Assembly: GCF_004364325.1 (NCBI RefSeq)
Contig: NZ_SOCP01000014.1
Coordinates: forward strand, 182,359-246,358
Origin: Actinophytocola oryzae
GTDB lineage: Bacteria; Actinomycetota; Actinomycetes; Mycobacteriales; Pseudonocardiaceae
DNA length: 64,000 nt
Direction of reading: 5' to 3'
In this document: positions 51,573 to 59,161 of the stretch, piece by piece
Layout: each line of letters starts with the position of its first letter
Position numbering within the stretch: the first letter of the stretch is position 1
Made by a program: the position numbers and the translations under genes
Notes under the pieces: model-generated
What the model saw: only the letters and a program-made list of their open reading frames with translations
Databases searched by the model: none
What the model was told of the DNA's origin: nothing

Positions 51573-51821
51573 TCACACTTTCGAGTCCTTTTTGGTGACA
51601 GAAGGCGACACTCGCACACGCTCGCGGTGGCTGGTGTCGCAGAAGGGAAAGCGTTTGCTGCGGCGGCAGGCGCACACCGCGACCACGAACCGTTCCGACC
51701 GGACGGTGGTGCCGTCGTCGAGCGCCAGCTCCACCGGTCCCTCGACGAGCAGGGGACCGCCGGGCACGACAGTGACCCGGCGGTACTCGGGCTCACCGGA
51801 CACTGTGGACCGGTCGGTCAT
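51573..51821 (-). CDS. CDGSH iron-sulfur domain protein
   Basis: An 82-residue protein with the [2Fe-2S] ligand pattern CACRRSKRFPFCDTSH: three cysteines and one histidine, as in mitoNEET-type clusters. The family moves electrons or clusters. It is translationally coupled by ATGA (51818-51821) to the small membrane protein upstream on the same strand. It lies next to the diiron-family/ligase pair and might supply reducing power to it; that link is inferred. Confidence 0.9.
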   Translation of the reverse strand: MTDRSTVSGEPEYRRVTVVPGGPLLVEGPVELALDDGTTVRSERFVVAVCACRRSKRFPFCDTSHRERVRVSPSVTKKDSKV

Positions 51822-51979
51822 CGGCGGCGGAGGGACTTGCGCCGGACCGCGCCGATCGCGACCGTCCCGAGGAAGAGGACGATGCCGATGACGCCGAGCC
51901 ACAGCAGGCCCTTGATGGCGAACCCGATCACCGAGACGATGATCCAGGCCACGATCAGGACGATGACGAGAACGAGCAT
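51818..51979 (-). CDS. 53-residue two-helix membrane protein
   Basis: Starts with a hydrophobic helix (MLVLVIVLIVAWIIVSVIGF), a short lysine-containing turn, a second helix and a basic tail (RRKSLRRR). GGAGG lies just before the ATG, and the stop overlaps the CDGSH start, so this is a real gene. It may hold the CDGSH protein at the membrane. Confidence 0.7.
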   Translation of the reverse strand: MLVLVIVLIVAWIIVSVIGFAIKGLLWLGVIGIVLFLGTVAIGAVRRKSLRRR

Positions 51980-52029
51980 GTCTACCTCCGGTGGTGAGAC
52001 TCCGATGTCGCGCCGTCCACAGCCGGCAC

Positions 52030-52992
52030 TCACGCGTCGACGGTGGCCGTCTTCAGTTTGCGGGCGAAACGTTCCGGCTTCGGCCAACGGACGTTGCTGA
52101 CCCACCCGAGCTTCTCGAGGACCCAGATAAGCCGGGCGGAGATGTCGAGCTGTCCACGGCGGACACCGTGGCGGGCGCAGGTCGGGTCGGCGTGGTGGGA
52201 GTTGTGCCATGACTCGCCCATGGAGGCGATGGCCAGCGGCCAGAAGTTCGCCGACTTGTCCCGTGCCTCGTAGGGACGTTCCCCGATCATATGGCAGATC
52301 GAGTTGACCGACCACGTGACGTGGTGGAGCAGGGCGACACGGACGAGGCTCGCCCAGAAGAACGCGGTGACCGCGCCCCACCACGACATCGTGATCAACC
52401 CGCCCAGCACGGCGGGCGCGAGCATGGTGACGATCGTGAGCACTGGGAACAGGCGGTCGACGCGCTGGATGTCGCGGTCCGCGAGGAGGTCCGGCGCGAA
52501 CCGCTGGGCGTTGGTCTGCTCCCGCTCGAACATCCAACCCATGTGCGCGTACCAGAAACCCTTCACCAGCGCGGCAGGCGTGGTGCCGAAGCGCCACGGC
52601 GAGTGCGGGTCGCCCTCGCGGTCGGCGTAGGCGTGGTGGCGGCGGTGGTCGGCCACCCACCCGACGACCGGGCCCTGCATCGCCATGCTGCCGACGGAGG
52701 CGAGCGCGATGCGCAGGCCCCGCCTCGCCTTGAACGCGCCGTGGGTGAAGTACCGGTGGAAGCCGACGGTCACCCCGAGGCAGGTGAGGGTGTAGAAGAA
52801 CGCCGCGAGGCCGATGTCGACCCAGCCGAGCCCCCATCCCCAGGCGAACGGCACGGCCGCCACGAGGGCGAGCAGGGGCACGATCGCGAACAGCTTGACC
52901 AGGTTGAGCTGGGTCCGGGACTTCTCGCCGGACAGCATCGGTTCCGGTCCGTCACGCCGGCCCGCCGCGGGCCGTTCGAGCGTGGATGTCAT
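52030..52992 (-). CDS. acyl-CoA/acyl-lipid delta-9 desaturase
   Basis: A 320-residue membrane diiron desaturase. The three histidine boxes are HRYFTH (79-84), HRRHH (116-120) and HNSHH (263-267), with four membrane segments between. It introduces a double bond in fatty acyl chains, using external electron donors. GGAAGG precedes the ATG. It lies upstream of the CDGSH operon on the same strand with a 50-base gap, so cotranscription is possible. Confidence 0.92.
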   Translation of the reverse strand: MTSTLERPAAGRRDGPEPMLSGEKSRTQLNLVKLFAIVPLLALVAAVPFAWGWGLGWVDIGLAAFFYTLTCLGVTVGFHRYFTHGAFKARRGLRIALASVGSMAMQGPVVGWVADHRRHHAYADREGDPHSPWRFGTTPAALVKGFWYAHMGWMFEREQTNAQRFAPDLLADRDIQRVDRLFPVLTIVTMLAPAVLGGLITMSWWGAVTAFFWASLVRVALLHHVTWSVNSICHMIGERPYEARDKSANFWPLAIASMGESWHNSHHADPTCARHGVRRGQLDISARLIWVLEKLGWVSNVRWPKPERFARKLKTATVDA

Positions 52993-53151
52993 GCCTTGTT
53001 ACCTTCCGGCGACTGTGTGTCGAAACGTCACCGGGTCTGGGGCGACTGCAGGTGGGATGCCCTTCCCGCACGACACCAAACCTTCCTCGGGTCTGACCGA
53101 ATGGTGGTCGTCCACGGGTGTGGAGAGGCGGGGACGGGGTAGCTCAGTGAC

Positions 53152-54369
53152 GTGCACCGAGACACCAGACCCCCACCCGGCGGTGGCGACGGTGAGAGGT
53201 GGCGGGAGCACCGGATCGCGCGGGCGTTCGTCAGCCTCGCGGACACGATGGTCGACGAGTTCGACCTCGCCGAGTTCCTGCACATGCTCGTCGACCACTG
53301 CGTGGACCTGCTCGGCGTCGAGGCGGCGGGCGTGCTGCTCGCCGACCAGCGCGGCGGGGTCCGCACGGCGGCCGCGTCGTCGGAGCGGGCCGAGCTGCTC
53401 GAGGTGTTCGCCGCGGACACCGACGGCGGTCCGTGCGTCGAGTGTGTGCGTACCGGTGTTCCCGTGGTCAGCACCGACCTCGCCGCCGAGGCCCACCGCT
53501 GGCCGCGTTACGCCGCCGCCGCGGCGCTCTGCGGTTACCGGGCCGTGCACGCCCTGCCGATGCGGCTGCGCCGGGAGGTGATCGGGGCGCTGTCACTGCT
53601 CGGCACCGAGACTGACGGCGTGGACCCGACGTCCATCCGGCTCGGCCAGGCCCTCGCCGACGTCGCCACCATCGGCATCCTGCAGCAACGCGACATCGAG
53701 CGCGCCGACCTCGTCACCGAGCAGCTGCGGACCGCGCTCGACAGCCGGGTCGTCATCGAGCAGGCCAAGGGCATGCTCGCCGCGCACAGCGACCTGACCC
53801 CCGAGAAGGCGTTCACCGCGCTTCGCGCCTACGCGAGAACCCACCACCACCGGCTGTCCGACCTGGCGCGCCAGGTCGTGGACGGCACCACCCGCACCAG
53901 CACGATCATCACCCGCCCGCCGACCCACCATGACCGAGAAAGGAGCCGAGTGAGCAGCGAAAGCACGGGAGCGGAGCGCCTGACCAACGCTCTGCACCAC
54001 AGGGCCCACCTCTCCGTCGGGTCGCTGGCGTACGTCCGCAGGCTGCTGACCCGGTGGGCCACCAGCGTGGGCCTGGACTCCGACACGACCCACGCCGTCG
54101 TCCTGAGCGGCTACGAGGCGCTCGCCAACGCCGTCGAGCACGCCTACCTCGGTCAGGACGGCGGCGAGGTCGAGCTGCACGCGACCCGGGAGGGCGGCGA
54201 GGTGACGGTCGTGGTGGTGGACCACGGCCGGTGGCAGATCCCCTCCCCCCGCCCGGTCCGGCGGGGACGCGGGCTCGTGCTCATCCGTGGCCTCAGTGCG
54301 AGGGCCGACGTGTCGAGCACCGCCCACGGCACCACGGTGACGATGACCTGGCTGCTCGACCCGAACTAG
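53152..54369 (+). CDS. GAF-ANTAR-HATPase fusion protein
   Basis: A 405-residue protein. A GAF domain occupies about 25-180; an ANTAR RNA-binding domain about 185-245 (DSRVVIEQAKGMLAAHSDLT, then RAYARTHHHRLSDLARQVV). After a 25-residue linker comes an anti-sigma-factor-type HATPase domain (267-405; GYEALANAVEHAYLGQDGGE with the N-box, then VVVDHGRWQIP and RGRGLVLIRGLSARADVSS). ANTAR proteins act as antiterminators and HATPases as RsbW-like switches, and the two are usually separate genes. An internal ribosome site lies at the joint. GTG start without a strong site. The stop overlaps the LacI gene by four bases. Confidence 0.85.
   Translation: MHRDTRPPPGGGDGERWREHRIARAFVSLADTMVDEFDLAEFLHMLVDHCVDLLGVEAAGVLLADQRGGVRTAAASSERAELLEVFAADTDGGPCVECVRTGVPVVSTDLAAEAHRWPRYAAAAALCGYRAVHALPMRLRREVIGALSLLGTETDGVDPTSIRLGQALADVATIGILQQRDIERADLVTEQLRTALDSRVVIEQAKGMLAAHSDLTPEKAFTALRAYARTHHHRLSDLARQVVDGTTRTSTIITRPPTHHDRERSRVSSESTGAERLTNALHHRAHLSVGSLAYVRRLLTRWATSVGLDSDTTHAVVLSGYEALANAVEHAYLGQDGGEVELHATREGGEVTVVVVDHGRWQIPSPRPVRRGRGLVLIRGLSARADVSSTAHGTTVTMTWLLDPN
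53939..53952 (+). promoter_or_regulatory. internal ribosome binding site and GTG start within the fusion gene
   Basis: AAAGGAG (53939-53945) followed four bases later by an in-frame GTG (53950-53952), residue 267 of the fusion. A separate 139-residue HATPase protein would begin VSSESTGAERL, exactly at the domain boundary. Confidence 0.55.
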
Positions 54370-55400
54370 ACGGGCGCGGTCGAGGCTCGCACCACCAGTT
54401 CGGTGGCCAGCTCGATGTGGTGGGACTCGACCTTCTCCCCGTCGGCGAGGCGGATCGCGGTACGCAGGGCCACGCCACCCATCTCACGCAGTGGCTGGCG
54501 GACCGTGGTCAGCGGCGGGGAGGCCGTCCTGGCGAGGATGGTGTCGTCGAAGCCGACCACGCTCAGGTCCTCCGGCGTACGCAGGCCCCGGCCCCTGGCG
54601 GTCTCGATGACGCCGAGCGCGATGTCGTCGTTGCCCGCGAACACCGCGGTCGGCGGTTCCGCGAGGTCCAGCAACGCCGCGGCCCCGGCGAGACCGTTCT
54701 GGAAGCTGAACTCCCCCGGCCGGACGTAGCCGCGGGGCACCGGCGCCCGCGCCGCCTCCATCGCGGCCCGGTAGCCGTGCACACGGGCCTGGTCGCAGGC
54801 GGCGATGGCCGGGCCGCCGAGGTAGGCGATGCGCCGGTGACCCAGGGACAGCAGGTGCTGGGTCGCCGCGAAGCCGCCTGCGAAGTTGGTGGAGCCGACG
54901 CTGTTGACCTCGCTGTGCGGCAGGTGCAGCGGGTCGAGCACGACCAGCGGTAGTCCCGCCCTGGTCAGCGCGTTCAGGAACTCGGCGGTGTACACGCTGG
55001 TGACCGCGATGAGCGCCCGCCGCCCGGCCGAGACGAGGTCCCTCGCCCAGTTCGGGTCGCGGTCGGGCTTGCTGACCGTCACCGAGACCGACAGCTCGGC
55101 CGCCGCGTCGACGATGCCCTCCAGCGCCTCGGCCACGTACGGGTTGAGCACCCCGCCGAACTGCACCTCGATGGTCGCGCGGTTCGCCGCCTCGACGTGC
55201 CGGGGTGCCGGTGCCACGTAGTCGTGCTGTCGCAGCAGCTCCTGCACCCGGGAGCGCGTCTGGGGCGCCACGTCACTGCGTCCGTTGACCACTTTGGACA
55301 CTGTCGCGACGGAGACGCCGGCCAGCCGCGCGACGGCAGCCAACGTGGTGCGTCCTGGGCTCGCCGGGCCCGTCTCCGACGGCCGGTCGGCCGACGTCAT
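54366..55400 (-). CDS. LacI-family repressor of a sugar ABC importer
   Basis: A 344-residue regulator with the LacI helix-turn-helix (TTLAAVARLAGVSVATVSKV, then NGRSDVAPQTRSRVQELL) and a periplasmic-binding-protein-like sensor domain (about 70-340; GFDDTILARTASPPLTTV). GGAGG precedes the ATG. It diverges from the solute-binding-protein gene with two CGAAA/TTTCG palindromes between the two, so it almost surely controls that operon and itself. Confidence 0.9.
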   Translation of the reverse strand: MTSADRPSETGPASPGRTTLAAVARLAGVSVATVSKVVNGRSDVAPQTRSRVQELLRQHDYVAPAPRHVEAANRATIEVQFGGVLNPYVAEALEGIVDAAAELSVSVTVSKPDRDPNWARDLVSAGRRALIAVTSVYTAEFLNALTRAGLPLVVLDPLHLPHSEVNSVGSTNFAGGFAATQHLLSLGHRRIAYLGGPAIAACDQARVHGYRAAMEAARAPVPRGYVRPGEFSFQNGLAGAAALLDLAEPPTAVFAGNDDIALGVIETARGRGLRTPEDLSVVGFDDTILARTASPPLTTVRQPLREMGGVALRTAIRLADGEKVESHHIELATELVVRASTAPV

Positions 55401-55431
55401 CGCGCCCTCCTCCACTCCGGGTCTCGACTTT

Positions 55432-55443
55432 CGAAATATTTCG
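55432..55443. promoter_or_regulatory. LacI operator 1
   Basis: CGAAATATTTCG, a perfect 12-base palindrome 32 bases upstream of the lacI start. It matches the CGAAA-N-TTTCG type element described for streptomycete xylan and xylooligosaccharide genes, though spacer lengths differ. Confidence 0.55.
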
Positions 55444-55546
55444 GAGCGCGATACAAGGGTACGTAGATAAGGTTTTTCGGGCAACAGAACAAGTAAACCT
55501 TGACACTCGAAGAACATGAAACCTAGTCTGGTCGAACTCGATATTT

Positions 55547-55558
55547 CGAAAGTTTTCG
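55547..55558. promoter_or_regulatory. LacI operator 2
   Basis: CGAAAGTTTTCG, with perfect 5-base arms and a two-base centre like operator 1. It lies 49 bases before the solute-binding-protein start. An overlapping ATTTCGAAA gives a second half-site. Confidence 0.55.
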
Positions 55559-55606
55559 GAGACGACCTCAAAGAAGTCGGCGGCTCTCGGGAACGGAGAA
55601 CTCCCC

Positions 55607-56923
55607 GTGGCAACCCCCATCTCTCGACGCACCATGCTCGGCCTCGCGGCCGGCGTGCCTCTCTCTATGGCACTGGCATCCTGCGGCTCGTCCGGTCCGG
55701 GCACCAGCGGCGCTGACGCGACGTACTGGTTCCTGAGCGGCCCGCCCCAGGAAGGCATTCGGCAGGGTGCGGTCGACCGGTTCAACCAGGCGAACCCCGA
55801 TTCGAAGATCAATACCACGACGTTCCAGAACGACCCCTACAAAACAAAGATCAAGACCGCCATCGGCGCCGGCAAGGCGCCGACGATCATCTGGGGCTGG
55901 GGCGGCGGCACCCTGCGCACCTACGTCAAGGCGGGCCAGGTCGAGGACCTCACCTCGTGGTTCGACCAGAACGCGAAGGTCAAGGACAAGCTGATCCAGA
56001 CGTCCTTCGCCCCGGCCACCGTCGACGGGAAGATCTACGCGATGCCGTGCGAGACGGTGGAGCCGATCGTCCTGTACTACAACAAGAGGGTCTTCGACGA
56101 CGTCGGTGTCGAGCCGCCGCAGTCGTGGGACGACATCATGGCGCTGGTGCCGAAGTTCAACGCCAAGAACATCGCGCCGTTCTCCCTCGCGGGACAGTCG
56201 CGGTGGACGAACATGATGTGGCTGGAGTTCCTCTTCGACCGCATCGGCGGCTCCGAGGTGTTCCAGGCCGCCTTCGAGGGCGAGAAGGACGCGTGGTCCA
56301 ACCCGGCGTCCATCACCGCGCTGACGAAGGTGCAGGACCTGGTCCGGGCCAAGGGTTTCGTCGACGGCTTCTCCTCGATCACCGCGGACTCGAACGCCGA
56401 CCAGGCACTGCTCTACACCGGCAAGGCCGCGATGATGCTGCACGGCTCGTGGTCCTACGGCATCCAGCAGGCCCAGGGCGGGGACTTCGTGCCGAGCGAC
56501 GGGCTCGGCTACATGAACTTCCCGCCGGTCGAGGGCGGCAAGGGCGACGTGAGCGACGCGGTCGGCAACCCCGGCCAGTACCTGTCCATCTCCGCGAAGG
56601 CCAGCGCCGAGCAGAAGGAGACGGCCAAGAAGTTCTTCACCGACGGTGTCCTGGACGACCAGGAGGTGAAGGACTGGATCGACTCCGGTGGGGTCCCGAT
56701 CCTGCAGGGCGAACAGGACAAGCTCAAGGCCAACAAGAACGCCGACTTCGTCTCGTTCGTCTACGACATCGCCACCAACGCCAAGGTCTTCGCCCAGTCC
56801 TGGGACCAGGCCCTCCAGCCGACCGCGGCCGAGACACTGCTCGACAACATCGTCAAGCTCTTCCAGCTGTCCATCTCGCCCCAGCAGTTCGCCGACAACC
56901 TCAACGCGGTCACCTCGTCGTGA
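55607..56923 (+). CDS. sugar ABC transporter solute-binding lipoprotein
   Basis: A 438-residue exported lipoprotein. The signal has a twin-arginine motif (SRRTMLGLAAG) and a lipobox LASC with the modified Cys26, so it is probably exported by Tat. The mature part is a family 1 (MalE-type) binding protein: GAGKAPTIIWGWGGGTLR, ETVEPIVLYYNKRVFDDVGV and GKAAMMLHGSWSYGIQQ. GGAG precedes the GTG. The stop overlaps the first permease (GTGA). The operators suggest a xylooligosaccharide or related beta-glycan ligand. Confidence 0.92.
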   Translation: MATPISRRTMLGLAAGVPLSMALASCGSSGPGTSGADATYWFLSGPPQEGIRQGAVDRFNQANPDSKINTTTFQNDPYKTKIKTAIGAGKAPTIIWGWGGGTLRTYVKAGQVEDLTSWFDQNAKVKDKLIQTSFAPATVDGKIYAMPCETVEPIVLYYNKRVFDDVGVEPPQSWDDIMALVPKFNAKNIAPFSLAGQSRWTNMMWLEFLFDRIGGSEVFQAAFEGEKDAWSNPASITALTKVQDLVRAKGFVDGFSSITADSNADQALLYTGKAAMMLHGSWSYGIQQAQGGDFVPSDGLGYMNFPPVEGGKGDVSDAVGNPGQYLSISAKASAEQKETAKKFFTDGVLDDQEVKDWIDSGGVPILQGEQDKLKANKNADFVSFVYDIATNAKVFAQSWDQALQPTAAETLLDNIVKLFQLSISPQQFADNLNAVTSS

Positions 56924-57822
56924 GCACGAGTACCGGGCACCAACGGCGGCGCGACCGGCACGGCATCCTGCCGTGGCTGGTCGCGCCGGCGTTGTTCTTC
57001 TTCGTCGGCTTCGCCGTCATCCCGGTCGTCGGTGTCGTCGCGCTGAGCTTCACCACGTGGGACGGGATCGGCGCCATCCACCCGTCCGGCCTGACCACCT
57101 GGCGCACCGTGCTCAGCGACCCGGGGCTGCCGCACGCGGTCTGGGTGACGTTCCTCGTGATGGTCGCGTCCTGGGCGGTCCAGACACCGCTGAGCATCCT
57201 GCTCGGCGTGTTCCTGGCGGGCCACCAGCGCTACCGGGGCGTGCTGGCCGTCGTGTACTTCATCCCCCTGCTGTTCAGCTCCGCGGCGATCGCGATCGCG
57301 TACAAGGCGTTGCTGGACCCGAACTTCGGCCTCGGCGCGGGGCTGGGGTTCGACTTCCTCAGCCAGGACTGGCTCGGCAGGCCGGGGCTCGCGTTCAGCC
57401 TCGTGATCTTCGTCGTCTCCTGGCAGTTCATCCCGTTCCACTCACTGATCTACCAGGGCAGCGTCCGGCAGATCCCGCAGTCCATGTACGAGGCGGCGCA
57501 GATGGACGGCGCGGGGCGGGTGCGGCAGTTCTTCAGCATCACCCTGCCCCAGCTGAAGTACACGATCATCACGTCGTCGACGCTCATGGTGGTCGGTTCG
57601 CTGACCTTCTTCGACCTCATCTTCGTGCTGACCGAGGGCGGGCCTGCGGACGCGACCCGGGTGCTCGCGCTGGACATGTACAAACGGGGCTTCCAGGCCG
57701 GCCTGATGGGCCCGGCGGCCGCCATCGCGGTCATCCTCGTGCTCGTCGGGCTCGCCCTGGCGTTGGTGTTGCGCAGGCTCGGCGGCGACGACGCGAGCCA
57801 GAGCCAGTTCGAGGGGGCCTGA
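56920..57822 (+). CDS. sugar ABC transporter permease (MalF type)
   Basis: A 300-residue permease with six membrane segments. The ATPase-docking EAA loop reads EAAQMDGAGRVRQFFSITLP. It pairs with the MalG-type permease whose ATG lies two bases after this stop. The GTG start overlaps the binding-protein stop. No ATPase is encoded nearby; actinomycetes typically share a multi-system ATPase (MsiK) for such importers. Confidence 0.92.
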   Translation: MSTSTGHQRRRDRHGILPWLVAPALFFFVGFAVIPVVGVVALSFTTWDGIGAIHPSGLTTWRTVLSDPGLPHAVWVTFLVMVASWAVQTPLSILLGVFLAGHQRYRGVLAVVYFIPLLFSSAAIAIAYKALLDPNFGLGAGLGFDFLSQDWLGRPGLAFSLVIFVVSWQFIPFHSLIYQGSVRQIPQSMYEAAQMDGAGRVRQFFSITLPQLKYTIITSSTLMVVGSLTFFDLIFVLTEGGPADATRVLALDMYKRGFQAGLMGPAAAIAVILVLVGLALALVLRRLGGDDASQSQFEGA

Positions 57823-57823
57823 C

Positions 57824-58714
57824 ATGAGCGCCACACTGACGAAACCACGGCACCGGGCCGCGCCCCAGCGCGTACGCCGGCGCCCCGACGGGCGGGCCCG
57901 ACGGCCCAACTGGCTGGGTGGTCTGGCCTCGCTGGTGTGGCTCGCGATCGTCGTCATCCCCATCTACTGGACGGTCATCACCAGCTTCAAGGAGCAGAAC
58001 AGCTACTACTCGAGCAACCCGCTGGTACCGCCGGGCGACCCGACGTTCGACAACTACCTGATGGTCATCCGGTCGGACTTCGTCAACTACTTCGTCAACA
58101 GCGTCGTGGTCACCGCGGGGGCGGTGGTACCGGCCGTCACGTTCTCCTTCATGGCCGCCTACGCCATCGTGCGTGGCTGGCAACGCAGGTTCCTGCGCCT
58201 GGTGAACGGGCTGTTCCTCATGGGCCTGGCGATCCCGCTGCAGGCGACGGTCATCCCCATCTACCTGATCATCATCAGGCTGCACCTGTACGACAGCCTG
58301 CTGGGAATGATCCTGCCGTCGATCGCGTTCTCCATCCCGCTGTCGGTGCTGGTGCTCGCGAACTTCATCCGGGACGTGCCCAAGGAGCTGTTCGAGTCGA
58401 TGCGCGTCGACGGCGCCACCGAGTGGACCACGCTGTGGCGGCTGGCGGCACCGCTCACCCGCCCGGCCATCGTCACCGTGACCATCTACAGCGCACTGAA
58501 CATCTGGAACGGGTTCCTGCTGCCGCTGATCCTCACCCAGACCCCCGGCCAGCGGACGCTGCCGCTCGCGCTGTGGACCTTCCAGGGCCAGTACATCGTG
58601 AACGTGCCCGCCGTGGTGGCCGCGGTCGTCCTCACCACGCTGCCGATCCTCGTCCTGTACGCGTTCGGCCGCCGCCAGCTGCTCAGCGGCCTGGCCGCCG
58701 GGTTCAGCCGGTGA
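57824..58714 (+). CDS. sugar ABC transporter permease (MalG type)
   Basis: A 296-residue permease with six membrane segments, after a basic N-terminus. The EAA loop reads ESMRVDGATEWTTLWRLAAP, and SALNIWNGFLLPLILTQT is the typical block after it. It completes the inner-membrane part of the importer. The operon ends here without a glycosidase or ATPase gene. Confidence 0.92.
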   Translation: MSATLTKPRHRAAPQRVRRRPDGRARRPNWLGGLASLVWLAIVVIPIYWTVITSFKEQNSYYSSNPLVPPGDPTFDNYLMVIRSDFVNYFVNSVVVTAGAVVPAVTFSFMAAYAIVRGWQRRFLRLVNGLFLMGLAIPLQATVIPIYLIIIRLHLYDSLLGMILPSIAFSIPLSVLVLANFIRDVPKELFESMRVDGATEWTTLWRLAAPLTRPAIVTVTIYSALNIWNGFLLPLILTQTPGQRTLPLALWTFQGQYIVNVPAVVAAVVLTTLPILVLYAFGRRQLLSGLAAGFSR

Positions 58715-58753
58715 CGGCTCCGTGACCTCCCGTAGGTCCGGACGCGTGAGTCG

Positions 58754-59086
58754 GTGGGACCGCTGCCGGCCGCCGCGCGTGCCCACTATGATTGCCCGGG
58801 ATCTCCTCGGGCGGGGGCCCGGGACGGCACGACTACGGGGGACGGAACGATCGCGGGACAGTACGGTGGCTCCTCGGGCCAGAAGCAGCAGTACTTCGGC
58901 AAGGTAGACCCGTTCTGCCTGTTCGCCGTAGTACCGCTGCTGATTGCGGGCGTCTTCGTCATGTGGAGCGGCATCGCGAGCCTCGGGTTGGTCCTGATCA
59001 TCCTCGCGCTGCTGGTCGTGGGCGTGGACTCCTGGGCCAACAGGCCTCCGAAGAAGTCCGAGCCCCGCTACCGCGACAACCGCTGA
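58754..59086 (+). CDS. small membrane protein, start uncertain
   Basis: The protein-like part is about 78 residues: a short polar head (GQYGGSSGQKQQYFGKVDPF), two hydrophobic segments and a basic tail (NRPPKKSEPRYRDNR). The frame is open to a GTG at 58754, but the intervening residues look non-coding and a TATGAT -10 element (58787-58792) falls inside them. The only codon at the expected start is ATC (58850) behind GGGGGACGGA. No family recognised; similar small proteins are common in Pseudonocardiales. Confidence 0.55.
   Translation: MGPLPAAARAHYDCPGSPRAGARDGTTTGDGTIAGQYGGSSGQKQQYFGKVDPFCLFAVVPLLIAGVFVMWSGIASLGLVLIILALLVVGVDSWANRPPKKSEPRYRDNR
58787..58792 (+). promoter_or_regulatory. possible -10 element of the small membrane protein gene
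   Basis: TATGAT, five of six consensus bases. No convincing -35 hexamer at 16-19 bases upstream. It would place transcription start near 58800. Confidence 0.25.
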
Positions 59087-59161
59087 CCCCGTCCGCTCAG
59101 TGCGTCGTGGCGGGTTTCGTCGTGCAGACGCAGCCCCGGTCGTGACGGCCGACCATCCGGG

